64,000 nt of DNA from Sipunculus nudus (Eukaryota > Annelida > Sipuncula > Golfingiida > Sipunculidae), in assembly GCA_026874595.1 (NCBI GenBank), contig CM049306.1:109081142-109145141 (forward strand), given 5' to 3'. Below the pieces are notes generated by a model. It searched no databases and was not told the DNA's origin. It was given only the letters and a program-made list of their open reading frames with translations. This document shows positions 39,736 through 52,300 of this stretch, in pieces. The position numbers and the translations under genes were made by a program. Position 1 is the stretch's first letter, and every line of letters starts with the position of its first letter.

Positions 39736-40204
39736 ACTAAGGTTCCCAGAACACCTCCTGCTCTCTGAGACTATAACATATAAAGCACTCCCGGCATGAG
39801 CAAACTTCATACAGGTTATTTCTAAAATGCACTTAAACTAAAAGGGAAAGGAAAAATCATAAATCCAAAGTCATATAACACCTGTTTCAGATGTGTGAGG
39901 TATTTTGTAGATGTACCCATTTCTGTGCCTGTTAATCAATAATTTCATTACCAAAGACAATCTTGATGAGTCTAAATGGTTTAATCTCCTGGTTTAAACA
40001 AGTCCAGTAATCCTGAAGTATACCTGAAGTAATCCTGACAATACAAGTCACTTCACCAGAATAAAGTCAGTTCAGCATAATAATTCTACTCATATGCTTA
40101 ATAACCCAGCAGCCAATGTGGAGTAATAGAAAGTAATATATATTACTCTGGTTATGTGCCTCCTAATACTATTACTGTCATAAATCCAATTCTTTGAAAA
40201 GCTG

Positions 40205-40345
40205 TAAATTTCTAGGACTAAACACATATTACCATTACCCCATGCCTGCCTGATAGAACCTGTACAAATAGTACAATTACTTTAAGGCTATAATTTTCTA
40301 GGACTTAATACATATTACCATTACCCCATTCCCGCCTGACAGTAC
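40205..40345 (+). repeat. 86-bp tandem duplication
   Basis: TCTAGGACTAAACACATATT at 40211 and TCTAGGACTTAATACATATT at 40297 are followed by the same ACCATTACCCCAT and CCTGCCTGA/CCCGCCTGA. Confidence 0.8.
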
Positions 40346-41523
40346 ATTACAGTCAATCACAAGGATATGCCCTCATGAGAGATCAAAATATCAATAGGAT
40401 CTGTTACTGTAAAAAGAAGAGAACATACTGTAACATTGGTATCTAGTTTTACTTTAATAATGTTGCATCATCATACATGAAAATACATATAAATTTTCAT
40501 TTTAAATTGACCTTTGTATATACCTAAAAAGGTACACAAAACAATGTTGAACAATCCCTTTGACTATAATACATGATAAATAAGAAAAACTTCCTGTAGC
40601 TAATATTATATAGTCAGGACCTAAATGAGATCCTTATATTAAGGTGTTTAAAGTTTTAATGTGAAAATGGCCATAACCATGTTAACAAACCTGCATTTTA
40701 ATAAATTACCAATGGAATCATGTTAAACTTCCACTTAACCTAGTACACAGACAGGTGATACCTGGTGGATACAGGTAATTGGGCAGGTCACAAAACAGTC
40801 ACCTATTAATCTCAATACAGTTCTAAAAATTGCCAATTACCAATTAACAACCTATCATATCATAAAATTTGTTGTCATTGAACATGGTTAACCCATTCTG
40901 TGGTTAACCTGTTAATTTTTTGTTTAAATAGTAGGACACCTCTCTATATGCATGCAGAAAGAGGTGCCTCCATCTGGGCAGATTTGTAGCTATAATAATT
41001 TTTTATAGACTTAGAAAAATTATTCTTCCTCAACCACACAGTGGGTTAATCTGTGCTGGTTTTAAGTCCAAGGCAGTCTTGCATAGTCTCCAAAAGCATT
41101 TGTTTCATGGAGTGATATTTTGGGAATTTTGTGAAGAAAAATGCCTTTGTGAGCAATTACCATGGCATGAACACATGCAAGTTGACATTGGATGTGTTAA
41201 TTTTAAGCTCTTGATATGAGGTGTGGTATCTTTTTTCATCAAAACTGTGAAAATAATCTAACAGGCAGAAAAAAAGATGTGACAGAGTATGGTCAAAATG
41301 AGCTGAACCCTATATGCCACCCCAACATCTCCAGAATTTAATATCAATGTTCAGGTGGCAAGCTGTCACTAGGAACTATTTATATCTACTAGAAATTCAA
41401 TAGAAGCCTTTTCACCAAGGTTCATGAAATCAAACAAAACCTGTTTTGTATCAACATTTTTTTCAAGCCATTTACCTAGGCTTTATCAGCTTTAATTATA
41501 CCAGTAGTCAATGTTAGCCTCAT

Positions 41524-42181
41524 CACAGGCGCTTGAATCACTATTTGTGTTGATCTTGGTTTAAATAGTGTTAATTTACCTTAACAACAATCCCCTACCG
41601 TTTAATGAGCTTTAAACCATGTTATATCGTTTGCCGGTACTTGTTTATATAATAGATACACAAGGCCGGCATCCAAGTCTGCGGACGGGTAGTCGATGAT
41701 ACAAGAAATCAATGGAAATTCCCAAATATTTCAAAGATTTTCGAGGGAAGAAACTTACAGTGGTTAAATGGCCAGTTCTTCTTTCTATAAAAGCATCAAC
41801 AATTTCAATACACACTGTGTACCACGTGTAATGAGCTCTTATTTGTAACTAGTCTGCATCCATTAAGCAGCTGTTACCCCAAACAAGGAAATCCCCATGG
41901 ATCTTGGTCAGCGGTAAGGATTCCCCCCCCCGGAACCTAACACCTGATTGGTTGATAATGATGGAAATAGTAATCTGGGATAAATCTGTCTGTTCGTCGC
42001 TTAATGGATACAGACTCGTCCGCAGACTTGGAAGCCGGCCTTGTGTATCTATTATATAAACAAGTACCGGCCAACGATATAACATGGTTTAACACTCATT
42101 AAACGGTAGGGGATTGTTGTTAAGGTAAATTGAACACTATTTAAACCAAGATCAACACAAATAGCGATTCAAGCGCCTGTG
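41524..42181. mobile_element. Foldback (long terminal inverted repeat) element, 658 bp
   Basis: Arms at 41524-41691 and 42014-42181 are 168 bp each and inverted, with only a handful of differences. The ends are CACAGGCGCTTGAATC and its complement. The flanking 7 bp GCCTCAT is repeated directly at 41517-41523 and 42182-42188, consistent with a target-site duplication. The 322-bp middle includes a poly-C run and shows no transposase. It is a non-autonomous foldback/MITE; the superfamily is unclear (hAT possible). Confidence 0.85.
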
Positions 42182-42188
42182 GCCTCAT

Positions 42189-43276
42189 CAACATGAATTT
42201 CCACAATCATTTTCAGAACTACAGGCAAGAGCCTTTATTTCAACCTGCATTATGCAAAATAGTTCATCAACACTATTTAGCAGCTTTATTTCACATATAA
42301 CATTTCTGTATTTATATATGTTGTATTTTATATGGATATATAACCAGAACCATAAATAATCCATAAGCTATTCTCTGCTGTCAGAAATTGTTAGATGTGT
42401 ATTAAACTCCTATCTGACAGTGATATTCAAGGTGACAGACTCCATTTTCAGCAAAGAGCCATGCTATTTCATCAATTAATTGATAAATGGCCAAAACTAC
42501 AAAGGCAATATCAGAGAGTCTGACATAAGCTTCTGAGGGTGACAGCCACAGCCAAGTCTGTGACTGCCTAGTCACATGCCAGTTCACTAGTATAACAAGT
42601 GGTCTGTCTGACTATTTACCCATACACTGATTATAACTAAGTCAAAGAGGTTTTACTTTAACAAAATATATGAATATTATCTTGCTATTCTCTGCGGTTT
42701 TCCAGCACAGCTGAAGGACTTGTTGACATCACTGTCACCACAAGAGACAGCAAGCCTACCTGAATCACCTTAATATTTGATGCAAGTTCATATTATTCAT
42801 GTAAAGACGGGTCTCTTTTTGCTTCTATATGCAATCTAGGCTTTTTATGGAGAAAATACCACATTATATGTGGTCAGAGATAAATTACCTGGTGAGCTTT
42901 CTTTCATTCAGTTCCGACCGTAATTGCCTCCTGGGTCCATATCTTTATTGTTTTCTTACCCACAATGCCACCGAATTTATTATTGTTGTTAGAAGCGGCC
43001 CCTTTTATGTGCGCTTAATATTTACAAAATGCGGATATATAGAACAAAATAAGTATGCATGTCTCATGTGGATTTTGTTTCCATATTATTTTAGTTGTTT
43101 TATTTATATATTTCATGCCCCTGATACCTCAAGTGGACAAAAATTAAAATTTAATTTTCGTGGTTGTAAGTGTCCAGGTTGAGGAAGCGGAAATGTGTTT
43201 GACAGGTCCCGGCTGATCAGAAGCCGGGTGTGAAGGGAGAGAGCAACACCTGCGCGACGTGTCATCCATACCAAAC
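42189..43276. promoter_or_regulatory. SLC35B4: Presumed promoter and 5' UTR of SLC35B4 near the right end
   Basis: Base composition changes from AT-rich to GC- and CpG-richer at about 43170-43276, just before the start codon, with CCCGGCTGATCAGAAGCCGG forming a short inverted repeat (CCCGGCT/AGCCGGG). No TATA box can be assigned. The part left of about 42830 shows nothing. Confidence 0.4.
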
Positions 43277-43353
43277 ATGCATCCCGCAGTCCCCATCACT
43301 CTCGTTTTCGTAGGTTGCTGCAGCAATGTCGTCTTCTTGGAATACCTTGTTAG
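43277..43353 (+). CDS. SLC35B4: SLC35B4 exon 1
   Basis: This exon encodes residues 1-25 and two bases of Arg26. It starts at an ATG in a GC-richer, CpG-containing patch and carries the family-diagnostic FVGCCSNVVFLE segment of the first helix. The donor is AG|GTATGC. An upstream in-frame GTG at 43259 was not taken as the start. Confidence 0.95.
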
Positions 43354-46300
43354 GTATGCTAAGTATTTTACTTCGTTCATCGGGGCACGTGGACACAGTG
43401 AACGATGTTTTCTGAGTCTGACCATCAGTTGTATTGTACTATTGACATGTCATTTACAGTTCACAAACAAACTCAACCTGTCACGCCAGAATGATTGATG
43501 AGTATGTTTCATTTACACCGTGCATTGACTTGATCATCAGCACCGGGTATAATTAATATCTGGTACATTTATTGTGCATACAAGTGTTGAAGTGTATCAG
43601 TATATACATTTTTTGGCAATATATGCAATGAAATTTATATGTACAAATTGAAATTATACTTAATAACTTATTTCACAGTTTCTTCTAATAGTTAATTAAA
43701 TTTATAGTCTATATTTTCAGACTGAGTGTCCATGTCTCCTTTTTTTATTACTTATATTGATTAAATGATGTTCTGAAGCACACCTTTTTGTCCAGTTAGC
43801 TTTAAGTATAGGGTTCAAGTGTCACTATTAGTAATTACTACATAGTCATATAAGGATTTTGTTTAATTCATTGAAATTTCATACATAGTGTATTTTTATT
43901 GCTTAATCTTACAACTTATTATATGAAAGAACATGCCAATACATACAGATGATATCAAAGAGGGATTGCCCATTGTAAAAATTTGTGTGATATGTATCTT
44001 GCATGTTTATGGTTCATTAACATCTCTCAATCATACATTATATAAACAGTGCTATACCAATATGATCACTTCTAGGAGAAATACATGACATTTTGTCACT
44101 CTTCAAATCCTTGAAAAGTTGTCAACATGGTTGTAAATTAAATTGTTCAGCTTTCTACTGTAATTCCTACTAATTTTAATTGCCAACAGAACTATAATCT
44201 TGATTGTAAAATTATATGGAGAAGGTTGTTTAAACATATTTTTACATTTAACATTTTTCTTATCAATCCATATATACTTATTTCTATTTACAGAATACTG
44301 TAGTACAGACTGTAAACTTAATATTTTAAAAGGAAAGTAATGCTGTATCTGAGTCTGATTGTAAATCTGAGAGGATAAATTAATATGTGTATGTAATCTT
44401 AAGCCTTTGGGCCCTTAGGTAAATAATAATGAATGCCCTGCATTAGGTTAATGGTTCCAAATTGTACACTAAAATGTTCCAGGTGTTATTACTAAAGTAA
44501 ATCTGTTTGCAACAGGTCAGATACCATCTACCCATTCACCCTGCCCCCCCCCCTTGATTTTTCATTTATACCATTAAGAGTGTTATCATATAAGTTGTGT
44601 TTCTCATTTATTTCTGCAAAAGATTTTTTCACATAAATTCAGTGTAATTTGTTCTAATTTTATGGTATTAAAGCTCTGGTCATAGGTGACATTTATTTTG
44701 GCCCAAGACCACCAGGTATTAAAATCATTAGAAATTTATTAGCTTATAAAGAGTAAAATGAATCTCCCCTTCTTGATTTTTGTTGACATTAGTCAGGGTT
44801 GGCAAGTTTCTGCCATTGCCATTTGCTTTGGGTTTCTGCTTGGCAAATGCCATGTGAGTCGATGATTATGTGACAGAAATACCTTTCTGCCCTTGTTACT
44901 GCCATAAAGGCAGAAATAATTACTGGAGTGTCCAGGTACACCCTGAAGAAGGCCTGAGAAACCTAAACTATAGGAAGGGAGGGGGGCTTGACTGATCACC
45001 CAGTCAGAAATAAGCTAAACTTAAGCAAGGTTCCTTTCAAGTTGGAGGCTCTGTATGCATCATCATAGTCGGCATTATGTCATGCATGAAAGGGCACATG
45101 ATCTTTCCACATCACTCTTATCAATAGTAACCACTGGACTCTGGCTTGCCCACCCTATCTCCTCAGATAGCCAGCCTTAGGAGAACACTACTAGAGCTAG
45201 ACTTTTACATCATTTCAGGTACCATGACACATGAATGACTATGTAAACAAGTTAATGCATATCAGCAAACCTAAAAGGATGTGATAATGTCATTACCTGA
45301 GCCCAGGAACCCATGTGCCACACATACACATGGTCTCCCGCTTGAGCAGGAACCTACAGGACAGTACAGGCTCTACAGCTTGAACTGCATAATCCCAGTC
45401 GACTGGAAATCATGCATCACATACACTGAAAATTTTGAGTCAAGAACAGCCTTGTGCCCATGATGTTTGAGTCACAAAAGCTCTTAGTCATAAATATAGG
45501 CAAATTTGGTTTCATGTGTGTGTTGTTTTTAGCTGGCAATTAAAATCAGTTTACAATCCTGTTGCTTAATCCTCCCCTGTCCCTGCCTAGAACTTGCTAC
45601 CTTGCTTGTTACAGAAAGTGAAGAGGCACATTGGCCTAATTATCATTAAACTAGATTGAATAAAATGACTATAATTACTTAATATATTAATATGTGCTTG
45701 TATTTAAAGCAGGTTTTGATTTATTAAGATGCCTATCTCTTTTAAAAATGCAATATATATTTTAATAATTTAACTACCATTTCTGCCCGGCAGAAATACA
45801 TCTCTGCCTGGCAGAATGGTTTTCTCCTTTATTTCTGCCATTGGCAGAAAACCAACACTGACTTAATTGTTATGACTTTGTTTCACCTTTATACTCTATC
45901 ACAAGTGAAAATTTTAAAGTATTAATGTCAATAAATAAAATAGGACAACTTAACTGAACAGCTATCCAAATGACAGGCTTCACAGTCATTATCAGTAATG
46001 TGCAAAACATTGTTTGGATGCCTTGGCTATTTATCATTACTTTGCGTATTATACCATTATGAAGTGTTTTGGGAAATACATTCATAACACATCACCACTC
46101 AGATGTGGACATATATATTCAGTAGTGCACTCTCTCCCAAAATCAGCGCACTTCAGAACGCTAAAATTATTCAACAGACATAACATAGATCCTTATTAAT
46201 TGACTTCACCATTTTGTTACAAGGAGTATTCCCTATTTAATAAAAGTCATATATCATATATGTCTGTGGTATGTATAAGTAACGAGAGTTCTGCTTATAT

Positions 46301-49300
46301 GAATCCCTTTTATAATTTGTTCTTTCTTCTGACTGAGTTTATTATTCTTCCAGCATTAGGTGTATGAACAAAGAAATATCCAGTATGAATGTGAAAAGTA
46401 ACTTTTATATAGTATTTTGTATAGGAAGTTAATATTTATAAAAAGACCTAGAATATGTCTATATCATTTGTTTAACAGGGAGTACCCTGGCAGTGGGAAT
46501 CTCATCACTTTCACTCAGTTCTTCTTTATATCTCTGGAGGGCTTCATCTTCACCACAAAGTTTGGTCGTAAAGCACCGGTTATACCGATGAGGTAAGCAC
46601 AGTTTTATTATACCATACAATTTAGATCTTATACCTTTGAGGTAAGCACAGTTTTATTATACCGTACCTTTTAGATCTTAGAAATTAATTTTTTAACCTT
46701 TCCAGTCATGTATTAACAGTTCTGTAATAAATTCTTTGTTGTATGACTGTTCATCAAACTTCTAATAAGGAACTACAAAATGATTACTTATTAGAGGGTA
46801 ATTATAGAAATTTACTTTTCTACAGAACACAAGAAAAGAGCTCCAAAATAATTGGCTTTAAACTAAATAAGAAATGTTAAAGTTTATAATGGTATGATTT
46901 TTTGGGACCCTCAAGTATCTCATACCATTCCTTAATTGGACACTTGCTGTTTGAACTCTTCATTCTTCTTAAATTAATCATATTTTGCTGTGATTATTTC
47001 AGTACATTTTAACATTTAATTTATCCTTACTTTCCTTGCGTATTAAGAAATAATACTTTGAAATGCATATAGACCAGCACATTTTCTTAATGATTGAACC
47101 CAAGGAAAACACTAGGGAATAACTTCTAGAAAGTTCACTAAAAGAAAAAGAAATATAATTAAGTAAATTAAAACATTTGTCTATAATTGTATAAAAATAT
47201 ATTGTGTTATACTATAATTTATGTACATTGCCTACACTTGCACAATTTAATTTTAGATTTAAGTTTTTATCAGTTCACTGTGTAGAATACCAAATGCATT
47301 TACTTTTGTTTCATAAATGTAAAAAAAACAAATGCAAAAATAATATCGAGCATAACCGGGAATCTCTATTTTACCATCTCCATTAACCGGGATCTGTTTT
47401 ATGATGTTCATTCACAGGAATATGTTGTATGATGTCAATCAATTGAAGTCTCTCTTATTATGTCCATTTACTGGAATCTTGTTTTATTAAGTCCACTAAT
47501 GAGAATATATTTTATTAATATCCACAAATGGGAATCTGTTTTATTATGTCCATTAACAGGAAAATCTGTTTTATTATGTCCATTAACAGGAAAATCTGTT
47601 TTATTATGTCCATTAATAGAAATCTTGTTTTATTATGTCCACTAATGGGAATCTGTTTTATTATGCCCATTAACAGGAATCCATTTTATTATTTCCACTA
47701 ATTGGAATCTGTTTTATTATGTAATTTAACAGGAAAATCTTTTATTTTATCCATTAACAGGAATTTATTTTCATTATGTCCACTTATGGGAATCTTGTTT
47801 TATTATGTCCATTAACAGGAATATGTTTTATTAGTTACATTAACAGGAATCTCATATAAACTGTGACCTTAATATAGAAAATGAAACAAATATTTATGCT
47901 GAGACCTCCCTGACGATTTGATGTATTATATTTACCAACAGGAATCTTGTAAGTATGACCTTCATGTACGGTATAAACGTGACCTTCCAAAACGTCATGA
48001 TGATGTACTCAGTGCCTATACCAACACAAATGATGATCCGATCGGTAAGGAGTCCTCCACGACCGTCCCTGCTCCTGTGTTGGCAGTGTTTAGAGTTTGG
48101 GTTGTTCTCTGTTTGCTATATTTGGATAGTATGGAGCATGCATATGTCAGTCAGCTGATGTGCTCACCATGACAACATACATGTGTTCTCAAATATGATT
48201 GGAGATAAATTATTCTTAATAATAACAAAAGATTCCTACAAAGTTGGACCCATCAACCTTGACATTCCGGCATAGAGAAGCTATACTAACATCTCCCTTA
48301 ACCTCAAAATACTAAAGTATTTTTCATATAAAATGTTGCACTGAATCATACGCATTCCTATTCAAACTGAATATTTTGTTTTCAGTATGCTTGCTTGTTA
48401 AAAATTACCAAAAATATTGTTGATTCGCAATATCATGCCAGTTAGTGCACTCGTGTACTGTTATTTTTTATCATTTGAACACACATTTGATGAATGCCTA
48501 TGAATTGTTAGGAACTTGGTCTATCAATCATGTTGTTTTTCTTTCGATCATCAGATACATCACCCTTCACAGCAGGGATGTAATGATGCACATGTTGAGT
48601 GAAACGGCATAAAACAAAGTTATGATGTCTCACTATTCATACACTGACAATAGGTTATAGTTTGATGGAAACCATGTGTCTTGACACCATATATATAGGC
48701 CATGTAAGGTGAAATGTCATTGGTAGAAATTGGTTAAATGCATAACACCCATGAATTATAAAATGGGCTGTTTCAGATTCAATATTAATGATTTCAAATA
48801 GAACTAAATTTTAGCAAACAAACAATGGCATGCCAGATGATGTCTTTTGGAACAGAATTTTGATTGGAAGTTTGGTTATCTCTCTATACATAAGGAAGAA
48901 CATAGGCTTAAAACCTATGCTTTAATGTACCATATATATTCCATATTGCATTCTGTCAAACCTGATGATTACACTTTGTATCATACAGTGAGGGAGTGTG
49001 TCATTACATCCCTGCTCCTCTGACACCTGTAGATGTTGCATGATACTTAACGTGTGCTTTGTGGTCCGTCAGGGTCTATATGATCATGGTGGCCATGTTC
49101 TTTGTGGTTCAAGTGGTGAACAACTACGCCTACAACTTCCACATCCCCATGCCTCTACACATGATCTTCCGGGCGGTAAGTCCACAGACGGGTGGGGTAA
49201 ATGGGTTAAGGGCACTGAAACCTTCAGTGCTAGAAGTCATAAACATGTACCATATGGATATTATAAAAAGAACAAGCCATGTCATTAGAGCTTCAGTTGC

Positions 49301-52300
49301 ATCTATAAATTGCTTCTGTCTGCATATACACAGTGTATCAAATAAGTCATATGTGAAAAATACATCAACAATTAAGATAATGAATTATTTTTAATTTAGT
49401 GTTTGTTGTCTCACTTATTAATATGAGGCAGTACATTAAAACTAAATTTCATATTTATGGGTTACTGTCAGTCTTCTTTTCCTGCTGCCCAGAAATATGC
49501 TTTTATTTTAATTCTACTGATTTCATAGATTAACAGCTTCCACCAATTTTAGAACTAGAACCTTTCTCAAGGAAAAAAAATATAAAAACACTGATAAATT
49601 TGCATTATAATGGGATTTACTTCATAATGATGTTTCTGCTAATTTAAAGATCATGAAAATGTATTATAAGTGTTTAAAATAATGAAAAATCACAAGTCTT
49701 AAAAGATTTTTGTTATGGAAACCCAGGATGCAGCATTGAGCTCTATCAGTTCACTTCAGAACGATTTACATGACCCATGGTCTGACTCCGTGTGAAATTT
49801 ACAATTTTAATTACCTCACATACAGCATTTGAATAAAAAAATGTTTTTTGTTTCATCCCTCTGCACAACTGATAATGAAGTAAAAGGGTTCTTTAAGTAT
49901 TAATGGTGTGTTAGGCACCACCTGTATTTGATAAATATTTCAAAACATAATTATTCCATAAACTGAACAAGATTATATTCTCATGTATTATGTGAACTCC
50001 ACAAATATAGTATTACCATCTCACTTTGTGATAACGGGCAGGTCTTTTGAACTGTATGTTTCTATTTGGTAATATTAAATCATATTTGCCTTTAAAGATA
50101 ATGTCCTGAGTTTCAGAAAAGAATTTATCTTGCATGTGTCCTTGTAATCTGTGGTTATAATAATGTATGGTCAGCCTTTGTTGTGCTGTTTGTTAAGCAT
50201 GAACTGTTGTCAGGTTTCCATCTAGCTCTCTTTGCATGATGTAGAGCTGAGTAAATTTTTTTTTTCTTTTGAAACTAATGTTTGATGCAGACTGTACCTA
50301 ATCATCAAAGTCAAGATGAAAGCTTACATAATCTCAGTAACCACATCAGTGCACTATTAAATTATTTGATTTCAGATGAAATTGTGTTTAATTAAATTTG
50401 ATATATTTGTGGAGCATGTTTTATGTGAGGTTTTTCTCTCATTGTAAACAAAATCTTTAAAAGAATGTTCAGTACATATGTGTTTAAAGTTTTTTCCGTC
50501 TGGAATGGCAGTAAAAGTGCAGGCAGAACTTAATAAGAATTTGACTAAAAGTAGAAAAACAAATATTTCATGACTGCTTTTATAACATTGTTCTATAACA
50601 ATTGTGCCAGCTATGATTCAAATTCTCTAATAAAAATACTTATATATATATCTACAATCTTGAATTTAGAATTTATTATTTAGTTAAGTTTATTATTGTT
50701 GCAGGGGTCACTTATAGCAAACCTTGTTCTTGGTGTGATAATACTCAAAAGAAGGCAAGTGTTATGATATCATTGTCAAATGAAAGCATGTGTTGATAAA
50801 TAGTTAAATAATCCTGTGATTATGTAATCCTTGCTACATTGTTGAATGGTCAGGATTTACACAGACCTATAACACGCATCATATCTCGTTAATTATGCCT
50901 TTGGCCAATAGAATATCATCTTTTTAGTAGACTAAATATGGGCATTATTGTTATATAAGACTATAAAGGCCACTGTATATTATTCTACAGCAGATGATTT
51001 ACCATTTACAATGTTTATCAGGCCAGAACAGGCATTAATGTGCCTCCCCTGATGTGATGGCCAGAGGACACATGTAATAACTTTAGCTGTTTTTGTGTAA
51101 ATAAACTGTTTTTTTTGAATGAGCTGACTTGTTAATTGCTAAGAACAAATCTCTCTTATGTTATAATGATATGAAATATTATTTTTCTGTCTTGATTTCA
51201 GTTATAAGCCTTCCAAGTATATCTCTGTGATAATCATCAGTATCGGCATCTGTCTTTGTACCCTCATGTCAGTGTCCAGTAAGGTGAGTGTTTAATGTTG
51301 TACAGGTTCACGCAGACAGGTACAAACTGTTTGCAGTGAAGCATCATGCAGAAGCCATTTTGAAACTCCAGTAAAATCATATCCAACAACCACCCTGCTA
51401 TGACGACCACCCCTGCCAGATTACCAACCCTGCCATGATGTCCACCCCTGCATGATGACAACCCCTGCTATGGCAGTCACTTTTGTTGGTCCCTGCTTAT
51501 TGTAATTCATCATATAAACTTCCCGCTAACAGGACAGCCCTGCTAACATGACCTCTTTGGCTGGTCCCTCCATGTTTTCATGTATTTAGACTGGAAACCC
51601 TTAATTAGCATTTGCTATTGGTATAAAAATGATTTGTATTTCCCCTTGTGAAAACTCAGTGTGTTGAATTTAAATGTTAAACATCAAAATAACTTAGACC
51701 AAAAGGCAAGCTGTACTTTGACAGCTTTTATAAATATATTCTTAACATTTAAGTTTAAACTTTGATAAATGGGTTGAACAGCAGTTTTCACCTAGTGCAA
51801 AGAACAAAATGACCATAGTGACAATATGAGTTAATGGTTGACAAAATGTATGGGACTGTTATTTATAAAGTAATTTATAATGTAATATTTCATTAATTAA
51901 TATTTTCTCAACATTGATCGTCTCATGTCTCCTTAAAGTAACTAATACTTATTTCGTTGAAATTTAAATGGAAGTACAATTTTCAGTAATAATGGTTATT
52001 TTAGAAAGTTTTTAATTTCTTTTCAGTAGATGGAAGTATACTAATAGTGTGGTAAAAAAATCCTCATACACTGGTGATTTGTGTATGTATAATTATGTGT
52101 TCTCATGTGATGTTTGTGTGTCTCTTTATTTCCCTCAGTCTCCTAAAGTAGAAGATGAGAACGGAGAGACAGAAGAAGGAACTTTCAAGAGTGTTTTACA
52201 TCAGTTGTTTGGTAAGTTTCTACTTTTTACATTTATTTGTCCCCTGCTTCCTTGGAGAAATGGGGGACATTGATTTTGGCCACTGTATGTCCTTGTCTGT

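Noticed and set aside
43144-43425. 93-codon minus-strand frame over SLC35B4 exon 1
   Set aside because: It is antisense to a confirmed exon, with no motif of its own.
44794-45868. Treating the flanks of the intron 1 MITE as a proven target duplication
   Set aside because: Only five of eight positions agree, so the duplication is not claimed.
47955-48172. Exon 3a frame extended past 48044 as an independent gene
   Set aside because: The similarity to exon 3b ends precisely at the GTAAGG donor; sequence beyond it has no family match.
48998-49288. 96-codon frame over exon 3b in another phase
   Set aside because: It is a shadow of exon 3b (49073-49175) in the wrong frame.
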